From the NCBI GenBank assembly GCA_030598065.1, contig JAUVQR010000103.1:1-6019 (forward strand): a stretch of DNA of 6,019 nt, written 5' to 3'. This DNA is from Planctomycetota bacterium (GTDB taxonomy: Bacteria > Planctomycetota > Brocadiia > Brocadiales > Bathyanammoxibiaceae). The number at the start of each line of letters is the position of its first letter. Positions within the stretch are counted from its first letter, which is position 1. Positions 1-5,723 of this stretch are shown here, in pieces. The notes under the pieces were generated by a model. The model was not told the DNA's origin. It worked only from the letters and a program-made list of their open reading frames with translations, and did no database searches. The position numbers and the translations under genes were made by a program.

Positions 1-1220
1 CCGTGGCAGCATGAGGCAAAGGTCTCGGCGCTGGCCGCCTCGGTGCCTACCAGTACGTATGAGTACCGGCCCATGTCACCCGGTATAAGTACCGGCTGCC
101 CGGTAGTCTTGTATGCCGCCGGTGTCTGTGGATGGCCGGGCGGCAGGGCCCTGGTCGCTCCCTTGCGATGGACGCACAGTCTCTTGGTTCTGCCGTCTAC
201 AAGGTGGTCTTCGAACTTGGCGATGTTGTGACAGACGTCATAGATGAGGTTCAGGCCGAGTTCTTCAGGTTTCCTGTGGAGCACACGGGAAAAGCTCTCC
301 CTTACCCAGTGGGTTATCATCTGCCTGTTGGCGAATGCGAAGTTCGCGGCACACGCCATAGCAGCAAAATAACGTTCACCCTCGTCTGAGTCAAGGGGCG
401 CGCAACAAAGCTGGCGGTCCGGGAGTTCAATGCCGTATTTCTTTGCCGCCGCAATCATCACGGAGATGAAGTCGTCGCATACCTGGTAGCCAAGCCCTCT
501 TGAACCCGTATGTACCTGAATAGCTATTCCCCCACGCTCCAGCCCCAGCCCGCGGGCCAGTTCTTCATCGTACACCTCGGATATCAGGTCAACCTCCACG
601 AAGTGGTTTCCGGAGCCCAGCGTGCCGACCTGAGCCCTGCCGCGCTCCAGAGCCCTCTGTGAGACCTCGGCGGGGTCCGCGCCGCCTATGCAGCCGCCTT
701 CTTCGATGTGGTCAATGTCGCTCTCCCAGCCGTAGCCCTTTGTGACGGCCCAGCGCGCCCCTTTCTTGAGCAGGGACTCCAGTTCCTGGTAGCCCAGCTT
801 CATGTCCTTACGCTTCGAGCCTACGCCGGTGGGGATGTTGCGAAAAAGGGTATTCACCAGTTCAGTCATCAGCCCAGTGACGTCTTCGTGCCGCAGATTC
901 GACCGGATAACCCGGACACCACAGTTTATGTCATAGCCAACGCCGCCGGGTGAGATTACTCCCGTCTCATCGAATGCGGCTACGCCGCCGATGGGAAACC
1001 CGTAGCCCTCGTGGATGTCAGGCATGGCCATAGACGCCTTGACTATCCCCGGCAGCGTAGCCACATTTGCTACCTGCTGAAGGCTCTGGTCTCTTCCGAT
1101 GTCCCTTATCATTTTCTCATTGGCGTAGACTATGCCGTCCACTCTCATGGCGCCTTGCTTCGGGACCCTGAAGCGGTACTCGTCTATCTGTTCTATGTTT
1201 ATTGTAACGTCTCTTTCCAT
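1..1220 (-). CDS. rtcB: RNA-splicing ligase RtcB (3' end missing)
   Basis: RtcB joins RNA 2',3'-cyclic phosphate or 3'-phosphate ends to 5'-OH ends with GTP and Mn2+, in tRNA splicing or RNA repair in the cytoplasm. My translation of the minus strand from ATG 1220 gives 406 complete residues with no stop, running off the window. Family landmarks are in order: GYDINCGVR with metal-binding Cys100, GSGNHFVEV with His207, IQVHTGSRG with His237, and DVCHNIAKFE with His331. The final complete codon is His406 in SCCHG, the equivalent of the histidine that is guanylylated in characterised RtcB. The family is about 480 residues long, so roughly 75 are missing, including the rest of the HGAGR-type motif. 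A purine-rich AGGG lies about 10 nt before the ATG. Archease lies 70 nt upstream on the same strand, so the two are probably co-transcribed. Identity is very secure. Confidence 0.96.
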   Translation of the reverse strand, partial: MERDVTINIEQIDEYRFRVPKQGAMRVDGIVYANEKMIRDIGRDQSLQQVANVATLPGIVKASMAMPDIHEGYGFPIGGVAAFDETGVISPGGVGYDINCGVRVIRSNLRHEDVTGLMTELVNTLFRNIPTGVGSKRKDMKLGYQELESLLKKGARWAVTKGYGWESDIDHIEEGGCIGGADPAEVSQRALERGRAQVGTLGSGNHFVEVDLISEVYDEELARGLGLERGGIAIQVHTGSRGLGYQVCDDFISVMIAAAKKYGIELPDRQLCCAPLDSDEGERYFAAMACAANFAFANRQMITHWVRESFSRVLHRKPEELGLNLIYDVCHNIAKFEDHLVDGRTKRLCVHRKGATRALPPGHPQTPAAYKTTGQPVLIPGDMGRYSYVLVGTEAASAETFASCCH

Positions 1221-1290
1221 TGTCTACTTTCCCTTTGTGGTCGCCGGATATGTCGCTGGACTCCCAATGATGTGAGTCGCTAGTTCTGCT

Positions 1291-1761
1291 TCACAGGTCA
1301 ACCACTACCCGCGCGCGCCACCTGTCCGGCTCCCGCACCACTTCTATGCGATGATAGGTAACGGCCTTGAGGGGTGTCAGGATGACATGCCTCTCCGTGT
1401 CAAATTTTTCGCCGCAGGCCGTCGCGCTCAACCTCCCCGCCGCTAACTCAACAACATTGAACCTCCTGAACAGCAAGTCTTCTACGTCGTTGATGTAAAG
1501 CAGTTCATTGAGCCATTTGACCAGCAGCTGTTCGTAGTCAATATCTGTCTCGCGCGCTTCCTTCGCTCCCGCCTCCGCTTGTATGCTTATGTTGATTTGC
1601 CTCTCTGTGATTTCCTCCACCTTGGAGAGGTCCGCATACACGTCAAAGAGAGCGAACGCCGCGTTCTGGAACAATTCCCGGACGTCCTTGCCGTAGGCAA
1701 CAAAGGCGAGGTCCCCGGTGTGTTCAATAAGCCTGTATCTTTCCTTAGTCAATATGTTCAT
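1291..1761 (-). CDS. Archease, RtcB-activating protein
   Basis: Archease is a small cytoplasmic cofactor that speeds RtcB guanylylation and allows multiple turnovers. The 156-residue product has the usual length and family pattern: an N-terminal EHTGDLAF segment (residues 13-20, conserved Asp17), the central LVKWLNELLY helix (80-89), TPLKAVTYHRIEV (129-141), and a C-terminal VVVDL tail (Asp155). In the family, acidic residues near the two ends form a metal site; assigning Asp17 and Asp155 to it is my inference. The gene directly precedes rtcB on the same strand, a recurrent pairing that supports both calls. The start is uncertain. ATG 1761 has its AGG immediately adjacent, which is too close for a normal ribosome site, whereas TTG 1752 (codon 4) has AGGA about 8 nt upstream. 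Either start leaves the conserved domain intact. A sigma70-like promoter lies about 90 nt upstream. Confidence 0.95.
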   Translation of the reverse strand: MNILTKERYRLIEHTGDLAFVAYGKDVRELFQNAAFALFDVYADLSKVEEITERQINISIQAEAGAKEARETDIDYEQLLVKWLNELLYINDVEDLLFRRFNVVELAAGRLSATACGEKFDTERHVILTPLKAVTYHRIEVVREPDRWRARVVVDL

Positions 1762-1848
1762 CCTGTTTGTTACTGTTATTTACATTCGACAGGCAGAAAA
1801 CGCTGGGATTCGGTTCTGTGCATTCAAATAATAGTTTCCTCTATTTAT

Positions 1849-1878
1849 TTTATAGTTCTTATAGTGTTATACGGTCAA
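1849..1878 (-). promoter_or_regulatory. Predicted sigma70-type promoter for archease-rtcB
   Basis: On the minus strand, TTGACC (1878-1873) is followed after 18 bases by TATAAA (1854-1849). That is five of six matches to each bacterial consensus with an acceptable spacer. Transcription would start near 1842 and give a leader of about 80 nt before archease. The surrounding DNA is much richer in AT than the genes. The site was read by eye and is not experimentally supported. Confidence 0.6.
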
Positions 1879-1900
1879 CAAAAATGCGTAGCCGCTTTTG
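1879..1900. repeat. Imperfect inverted repeat between divergent promoters
   Basis: CAAAA-at-GCG, then a TAGC loop, then CGC-TTTTG, forms an eight-pair inverted repeat with a two-base bulge. It abuts the leftward -35 box and lies about 36-47 bp upstream of the rightward -35 boxes, so it could be an operator shared by the divergent genes or simply chance symmetry. It does not look like a terminator for either flanking gene, because both are transcribed away from it. Confidence 0.25.
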
Positions 1901-1923
1901 GGAGCGTCAAATGTCCCTTCATC

Positions 1924-1945
1924 AGTTGACAAGAAGTTGACAAGA
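1924..1945 (+). repeat. Perfect 11-bp tandem duplication carrying two TTGACA boxes
   Basis: AGTTGACAAGA occurs twice with no gap (1924-1934 and 1935-1945). Each copy contains a perfect -35 hexamer, TTGACA, at 1926-1931 and 1937-1942. Only the second copy is well spaced from the TATACT -10 element. The first has no good -10 at 16-18 bp (the nearest is TATGTA at 15 bp). Confidence 0.85.
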
Positions 1946-1966
1946 ATATGTAACTTAAAATATACT
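1937..1966 (+). promoter_or_regulatory. Predicted sigma70-type promoter for the carotenoid gene
   Basis: TTGACA (1937-1942) and TATACT (1961-1966) are separated by 18 bases: a perfect -35 and a five-of-six -10. The predicted transcription start near 1973 would leave a short leader of about 24 nt. A GGAG ribosome site at 1983-1986 lies 10 nt before ATG 1997. The near-consensus hexamers suggest a fairly strong housekeeping promoter. The extra upstream copy of the -35 box is noted under the tandem repeat. Confidence 0.7.
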
Positions 1967-1996
1967 ACCGGTTAACAGCGTTGGAGACAGGCTTTT

Positions 1997-2857
1997 ATGG
2001 ATACACTATTACTCCTCATATCAACAATTATACTGAGACCGTACGTTTTTGTACTACTGTCGATGTACCTGGTCGCAGGGGGGCTTCAATTCGGACGGCG
2101 ACGCATTGTCATATTTACCATATCGGCTTATCTGATAGCGTTTGCCTCGGAATATACGTCCACCAGGATTGGAATCCCCTACGGGATGTATATATACACC
2201 GGGATAACGCAGGGAAAGGAGCTTTATCTATCAAATGTGCCGTTTATGGATTCGCTGTCGTACGCCTTCCTAGCCTATTTCAGCTACTCTCTGGCTATAT
2301 TGGTCACGTCGCAGCTCTGCAGGAACGGAAACGGTTATGACGTTCAGGTGGTCAGGGACAAGAGGCACTGGCGCTCCGGCGGGGTGCTGGTACTGGGGGC
2401 TATATTCATGGTGCTTCAGGACGTTGTAGTGGACCCGGTGGCGCTAAGGGGTTCTGCGTGGTTCCTGGGCCAGATTTATTACTATCCCGACGCGGGGATA
2501 TACTTCGGCGTACCACTCTCCAATTATTTTGGATGGCTGGTAGTGGCGCTGGCAATTATATACGCGTTTCAGCGTATTGACGGCCTTGTCGAGGGGTGGC
2601 CCGGTTTCCGGGACGAGGGGCTTCGCTACGTCCCCGGAAAGGCCCTGCTGGGGACGTTTTGCTACTTTGCGACGATGCTGTTCAATCTGTTGATAACTTT
2701 TTATATTGGCGAATACCTGCTGGGCCTTGTCAGCCTGACCATCGCGGGGACGTTGCTGTATATCGTGCGCGCGTCTATCCTTGCGGCAAGGTTTGTGGAC
2801 CAGGCGGAACTGGAGAGGGTGGCAACCTCTCCCGCCCCCAAAGAGATACCGGCGTAG
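1997..2857 (+). CDS. Carotenoid biosynthesis membrane protein, DUF422/CruF family
   Basis: The 286-residue product is hydrophobic, with about seven likely membrane spans (roughly 5-29, 36-52, 86-106, 127-147, 177-194, 214-236 and 237-262). It matches my knowledge of the DUF422 (Carot_biosynth) family: an early acidic position in ASEYTSTRIGIPYG (Glu52), VPFMDSLSYA (81-90), QDVVVDPVALRG (Asp142, Asp146), and GVPLSNYFGW (171-180). Characterised members (CruF and archaeal homologues) hydrate the terminal double bond of linear carotenoid ends to give a tertiary 1-hydroxyl. The exact substrate here cannot be told from sequence. The ATG at 1997 is supported by GGAG at 1983-1986 and a good promoter. 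The polar C-terminal tail (about 268-286) is probably cytoplasmic. No phytoene synthase, desaturase or cyclase is visible in the window, so the gene is either an orphan or a remote part of a pathway. Family confident; precise activity less so. Confidence 0.82.
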   Translation: MDTLLLLISTIILRPYVFVLLSMYLVAGGLQFGRRRIVIFTISAYLIAFASEYTSTRIGIPYGMYIYTGITQGKELYLSNVPFMDSLSYAFLAYFSYSLAILVTSQLCRNGNGYDVQVVRDKRHWRSGGVLVLGAIFMVLQDVVVDPVALRGSAWFLGQIYYYPDAGIYFGVPLSNYFGWLVVALAIIYAFQRIDGLVEGWPGFRDEGLRYVPGKALLGTFCYFATMLFNLLITFYIGEYLLGLVSLTIAGTLLYIVRASILAARFVDQAELERVATSPAPKEIPA

Positions 2858-2963
2858 CCGGCGCTGCGCCATGCCCTGTATTTATGTATTACAGACGGTC
2901 AGCGGCTGCGGATAAGGCCTAGGGCTATCTCCCGGATTTTTCGTTCTGTGTTATTTCCCTGGG
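2858..2963. other. Convergent intergenic gap
   Basis: This 106-bp gap lies between two genes that point at each other. It holds several small palindromes (GGCGCTGCGCC at 2860-2870, CTGTA...TACAG just after it, CAGCGGCTG near 2900), but none is followed by a clear T-run in the right orientation. I see no gene in it. The best terminator candidate is listed separately. Confidence 0.6.
2923..2943 (+). terminator. Weak candidate intrinsic terminator
   Basis: A short GGG...CCC stem with a six-base loop (GGGCTATCTCCC) is followed by GGATTTTT. This would end rightward transcripts from the carotenoid gene. The stem is only three or four pairs and two bases separate it from the T-run, so this is tentative. 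Confidence 0.22.
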
Positions 2964-3941
2964 TTATTTCTCTGCGGTAACCAGGCCCGAATCCCTGTTG
3001 AGCCGGATGGTCTTGGGTCTACGGAAGCCTGCCTCAATCAGCCAGCCTTTCATCTCTTCCTTGCTGTAGGAGGCCCCCTCGCAGGTGCCCAGCAGCATGT
3101 TGAGGCTAAACAGCGCGGGAAACAGCGGGCGCGTGCCGGTAGCATCTAACACGAACTCGTGTATAACCACCTTCCCACCGGCAACCAGGGCCTTGTGGCA
3201 TTTTCGCAGTATGCCGACGTTTGTATCCGGGGCGTATATGTGGACCAGGTTTGAGACAAATATAATGTCATAAGCCTCACGGCCCAACCCCACCTCAAGA
3301 CAGTTGCCGACCCTGGTAAGCACACGGCCCTGCAGGCCCGCCTCCTTGATGCGCCGCCTTGCTATCTTCAGGTTGTCGGTCAGGTCAAACACGGTCGCCG
3401 TCAGGCCGGGGTTGGTCCTTGCAAACTCTATGGAATACGCACCGGGGCCCCCTCCGACATCAAGCAGTTTCCTGAAGGGTTTCAGGTCAAATTTCTTGGC
3501 GATTAACCGGGCCTTCATGGTCCCGCTGTTTTGCATGGACGCCATGAAGTCCGCAAGCCTCTTTGGGTCGGTTATCTTGTCCTCAACCACCGACTTGCCG
3601 GTACGTACCGCCTCCTGCAGTCTTGCCCACCTGTCCCAGAGGTTGTGCATGTGGTGGATGCGTGCGCCCTGATAGAGAGGCTTGTTACTGACGAGATACT
3701 CTGAAACAGGCGCGGTGTTGCTGAACCTTCTGCCGGTCTTCTTGAGGAGTTCGAGCGAGACCATCGCGTTCAGGAGCATCTCGGTTGCCCTGGGATCGGT
3801 ATTCAGTTCCCGGGCGGCTTCTATAGATGACCTTGCCGCAGTGTCCAGCAGGTCGAATACGCCCAGTTCAACCCCGGCGAAGATTACCTGTGACTTCCAG
3901 TAGGCCCAGCTCAGCTCTTCTATGCGCTCGAGCCCCTTCAC
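2964..3941 (-). CDS. SAM-dependent O-methyltransferase, family 2 with dimerisation domain
   Basis: I place the start at GTG 3941, giving 325 residues. The GTG overlaps the TGA of the upstream radical SAM gene as GTGA, and the first residues then lead straight into the family's N-terminal helix. An in-frame ATG at 4004 would add 21 basic, unconserved residues and a 67-bp overlap. Residues about 8-80 form the winged-helix dimerisation region (FAGVELGVFDLL, then ATEMLLNAMVSLELL). The Rossmann domain has SAM motif I DVGGGPGAYS (161-170), an acidic residue after strand 2 (Asp186 in VFDL), NLVHIY (His234, aligned with the catalytic His of plant-type O-methyltransferases) and GGKVVIHEFVLD (255-266). 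Relatives include hydroxyneurosporene O-methyltransferase CrtF, BchU and acetylserotonin O-methyltransferase. The substrate is unknown. The Asp usually found just after the catalytic His is absent, so C-methylation is not excluded. Translational coupling implies a shared pathway with the radical SAM protein. Confidence 0.88.
   Translation of the reverse strand: MKGLERIEELSWAYWKSQVIFAGVELGVFDLLDTAARSSIEAARELNTDPRATEMLLNAMVSLELLKKTGRRFSNTAPVSEYLVSNKPLYQGARIHHMHNLWDRWARLQEAVRTGKSVVEDKITDPKRLADFMASMQNSGTMKARLIAKKFDLKPFRKLLDVGGGPGAYSIEFARTNPGLTATVFDLTDNLKIARRRIKEAGLQGRVLTRVGNCLEVGLGREAYDIIFVSNLVHIYAPDTNVGILRKCHKALVAGGKVVIHEFVLDATGTRPLFPALFSLNMLLGTCEGASYSKEEMKGWLIEAGFRRPKTIRLNRDSGLVTAEK
3938..3941 (-). 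promoter_or_regulatory. GTGA stop-start overlap coupling radical SAM and methyltransferase
   Basis: On the minus strand the bases at 3941-3938 read GTGA: GTG opens the methyltransferase frame and TGA closes the radical SAM frame. A weak GGGA lies about 10 nt upstream. Such overlaps commonly allow a terminating ribosome to restart, keeping the two products in step. The overlap is direct observation; coupling is inferred. Confidence 0.75.
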
Positions 3942-5590
3942 CTGTGTGAGTTCCCGCCGGCAGGTTCGTATGCGTGGTTGATGTCGTTGAGAATTTCCCC
4001 GCAAAGGCGCCGGGCGTCCTTTGTGGCGACGTCTACAGCCTGTGTGCCCGCGTCTTCAAACAGCGCGAGTAAGCGGTCATAGGCGCTGATTATCGCACTG
4101 TTAAGGACAACAAGCCGCCCGCTGGTGACGTTCGCATTACATACGTCGGCGTCTTCCGGCCCGAGCATATCCAGGACGGCACGGCAGAGTCCCGTAGCCA
4201 CCTCCGAGAAGGCCGCTACGCCGGGGTCGGTTAGGCCGCAAAAGGCCTCATAGCCGGTGAACGGCTCAAGGGTCGCACCAGGACTTTGCACCGATTGATG
4301 AAAGTCAGGAGTTCCCCGGAAGAATGTCTGTCCGTGATGGAGGATATGGGAGGTGACGGCGGGTGTCCGCAACAGCCTCGTCTGTTTCAGGAATTCAAAG
4401 TTTTTTCGTATATCACTCAGGTGTGCGTCCGGGTGGAACATGATGAAACCAAGCGACGGTTCTATGCCATACCGTCTGAGGAGGTTTATGGCCCTTTCGT
4501 TCGTTTCGGTGGTCAGGCCTTTCTTGAAGCGGTCCAGGACCCTTTGGCTGCCGCTCTCCAGGCCGAGAAAGACCTCTCGGAGTCCCGCCTGGACCAGTCT
4601 TGACAGGCTTTCTTCTTTTGCTTCGACATCATTGGCGCGGCATTCAAGGCCGAACCGTATATCGAGATTATTCTTTATGATCAGGTCTGCCAGCCGCAAG
4701 GCGCGATGTTGGCCCTGTCTGCCGGGGCCGAAGAAGTTGGCGTCGGCGAAGTAGATGTATCGTATCCCGTGGCCGGTGTAGAGTTCTTGAATCTCCTGAA
4801 AAATATTTTCCGCGCTCCTGCCACGCCATGTAGAAGTAGAAGTAGAATCCTGTGCATCAGTTCCATTGGCCGCATGGGTTCTGTTGGCATAATACGGGTT
4901 GATATAGCAAAACGTACAGTGGTTGTAGCAGCCCCGGCTGCCCAGCACGAAGGTGGCGACTTTACGTTTTTTACGCTGCTCCAGGTCGCCGCGGTCGGGG
5001 AAGGGCAGGCCGTCCAGGTCTATATTCAGGTTCAGGTCTGAGATAAGGGGCCTCTGTTTGTTTATTATAATTTTGTGTCCGTTAGACGCGTCCTTCGGCC
5101 CGAACGCGAGACTGTCTATGGCGGACAAATTCGGGTTAAGCGTGTTGTCCGATATAGCTTTTGACAACTCCAGAAACGTGTACTCTGGCTCGCCCATGGT
5201 CACAGAGTCGATGAACGGGAATTGTTGCAGGATTTTTTCGTATGAGAACGTCGGGTAGAAGCCGAACAGGTTTATGTGCGTGTCCGGCAGAATTTTGCTT
5301 AGCCGGGACAGCATTTCAAACACCTCGGCCGTCTTATCCCAGAGATAGATCGTATGAACACCTAGCAGCTTCGGTTGCCTCTTTGCGAGTTCTTCTAAGG
5401 TGTCATCCACAGACAAGTCTAGTAAGTTGGCGTCAAGTGTCTCGACCGGGATTTGTTGTGATTTGAGCACTGCGGAGATGTACGGTGTCGTTAGATTCGC
5501 CGACAGCGGTGCATTAACCACATCCTGAAAATTTTCCGGGTCTTCAGGCCGCTGGTGTTCGAGGAGTATTACCGGCTGAGTGTGATTCAA
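3938..5590 (-). CDS. B12-binding-domain radical SAM protein
   Basis: This 550-residue protein has the class B (cobalamin-type) radical SAM layout. Residues about 25-150 are a B12-binding-like Rossmann region ending in the typical GFYPTFSYEKIL...VTMGEPEYTFLEL. The 4Fe-4S motif is SRGCYNHCTFCYI (Cys221, Cys225, Cys228), followed by WRGRSAENIFQEI (255-267), YFADANFFGPGRQG (280-293), RFGLECRAND (312-321) and FLGLESGSQRVLDRF (341-355). A C-terminal extension of about 150 residues follows the barrel. Family members methylate unactivated carbon or phosphorus, or do ring chemistry (as in BchE, HpnR and PhpK). The reaction here is not predictable. The start is TTG at 5590, with AAGGG at 5597-5601 spaced by six bases. 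Upstream there is no in-frame ATG or GTG before a stop near 5663. A serine/threonine-rich insertion (about 236-254) between the cluster and WRGRS contains a hexanucleotide microsatellite. Its stop overlaps the methyltransferase start. Confidence 0.9.
   Translation of the reverse strand: MNHTQPVILLEHQRPEDPENFQDVVNAPLSANLTTPYISAVLKSQQIPVETLDANLLDLSVDDTLEELAKRQPKLLGVHTIYLWDKTAEVFEMLSRLSKILPDTHINLFGFYPTFSYEKILQQFPFIDSVTMGEPEYTFLELSKAISDNTLNPNLSAIDSLAFGPKDASNGHKIIINKQRPLISDLNLNIDLDGLPFPDRGDLEQRKKRKVATFVLGSRGCYNHCTFCYINPYYANRTHAANGTDAQDSTSTSTWRGRSAENIFQEIQELYTGHGIRYIYFADANFFGPGRQGQHRALRLADLIIKNNLDIRFGLECRANDVEAKEESLSRLVQAGLREVFLGLESGSQRVLDRFKKGLTTETNERAINLLRRYGIEPSLGFIMFHPDAHLSDIRKNFEFLKQTRLLRTPAVTSHILHHGQTFFRGTPDFHQSVQSPGATLEPFTGYEAFCGLTDPGVAAFSEVATGLCRAVLDMLGPEDADVCNANVTSGRLVVLNSAIISAYDRLLALFEDAGTQAVDVATKDARRLCGEILNDINHAYEPAGGNSHR
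4830..4847 (-). repeat. Hexanucleotide microsatellite (GTAGAA)x3 inside the radical SAM gene
   Basis: Three perfect copies of GTAGAA on the plus strand encode Ser-Thr three times (residues about 249-254) on the minus strand. The unit is a multiple of three, so slippage would change the length of the linker without breaking the frame. It lies in a non-conserved insertion after the iron-sulfur cluster motif. Confidence 0.85.
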
Positions 5591-5596
5591 AAGTGG

Positions 5597-5601
5597 CCCT
5601 T
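5597..5601 (-). promoter_or_regulatory. Ribosome binding site deciding the TTG start
   Basis: AAGGG on the minus strand lies six bases before TTG 5590. With no in-frame ATG or GTG between this point and the upstream in-frame stop, it fixes the start of the radical SAM gene at the rare TTG codon. Confidence 0.65.
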
Positions 5602-5625
5602 TTTTATCATTTATTGAGGAGAGCC

Positions 5626-5691
5626 ATGACTGACTTAGCAGATAGAAGTCTCGTCTCGGGCATTAGCCGCGCACATCCAGTCGGTCAGTAG
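5626..5691 (+). CDS. Doubtful 21-residue small ORF
   Basis: ATG 5626 opens 21 codons ending in TAG (5689-5691), preceded by a strong ribosome-site-like GAGGAG (5616-5621) four bases upstream. The peptide begins MTDLADRSLVSG and has no recognised similarity, no membrane character and no signal peptide. No promoter is evident, and it is antisense to the leader of the radical SAM gene. Its ends coincide with the arms of the local inverted repeat. Chance is the most likely explanation, but the ribosome site is better than most here. Confidence 0.15.
   Translation: MTDLADRSLVSGISRAHPVGQ
5627..5687. repeat. 8-bp inverted repeat spanning 61 bp upstream of the radical SAM gene
   Basis: TGACTGAC (5627-5634) is matched by GTCGGTCA (5680-5687). 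In plus-strand RNA all eight positions could pair if one G-U is allowed; in minus-strand RNA there is one C-A mismatch. The 45-base interval contains a small GGC-TAAT-GCC hairpin (minus-strand reading). It could be a structured leader or a protein site, or chance. Confidence 0.35.
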
Positions 5692-5723
5692 AATACCTAA
5701 TATCACTCAAAAGTCTGATGCGT

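Larger units (their letters stand above)
5591..5723. other. Intergenic gap between thiC and the radical SAM gene
   Basis: This 133-bp gap separates two minus-strand genes. I find no convincing -35/-10 pair for the radical SAM gene, so read-through from thiC is possible. It contains the TTG-start ribosome site (AAGGG at 5597-5601), a perfect ten-base mini-hairpin GGCTAATGCC on the minus strand (about 5659-5668), a long-range inverted repeat, and a doubtful 21-codon plus-strand ORF. No terminator with a T-run is visible in the thiC direction. Confidence 0.6.

Noticed and set aside
43..1283. Several plus-strand ORFs over rtcB
   Set aside because: The minus strand has one uninterrupted frame with every RtcB metal-binding motif, so the plus-strand frames are shadows.
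1579..1929. 116-codon plus-strand ORF across the archease start and the promoter region
   Set aside because: It runs antisense through archease and then through AT-rich promoter DNA. The product has no coherent domain.
1997..2857. Idea that the membrane protein is a transporter or lycopene cyclase
   Set aside because: The order of the Glu52, PYG, DVVVDPVA and GVPLSNYFGW motifs fits the DUF422/CruF family. No transporter motif is seen, and the motif set does not match heterodimeric lycopene cyclases as I know them.
2860..2870. GGCGCTGCGCC palindrome just after the carotenoid gene stop
   Set aside because: The stem is short and no T-run follows, so it is not a convincing intrinsic terminator.
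2444..2872. 142-codon minus-strand ORF over the carotenoid gene
   Set aside because: It is antisense to a membrane protein with clear family motifs. The product is rich in Arg, Gln and Pro with no domain, typical of a shadow frame in GC-rich DNA.
3304..3672. 122-codon plus-strand ORF inside the methyltransferase
   Set aside because: It is a shadow of a well-supported minus-strand gene with SAM motifs.
4353..4754. 133-codon and overlapping 105-codon plus-strand ORFs inside the radical SAM gene
   Set aside because: They are antisense to a conserved region (the FADANFFGPG and LGLESG motifs), and the predicted peptides lack family features.
3938..5590. Idea of a RiPP cluster with a precursor peptide for the radical SAM enzyme
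   Set aside because: I found no SPASM-type cysteine extension in the enzyme, and no small precursor-like ORF with leader and Cys- or Gly-rich core beside it. The only tiny ORF nearby lies on the opposite strand and has no such features.
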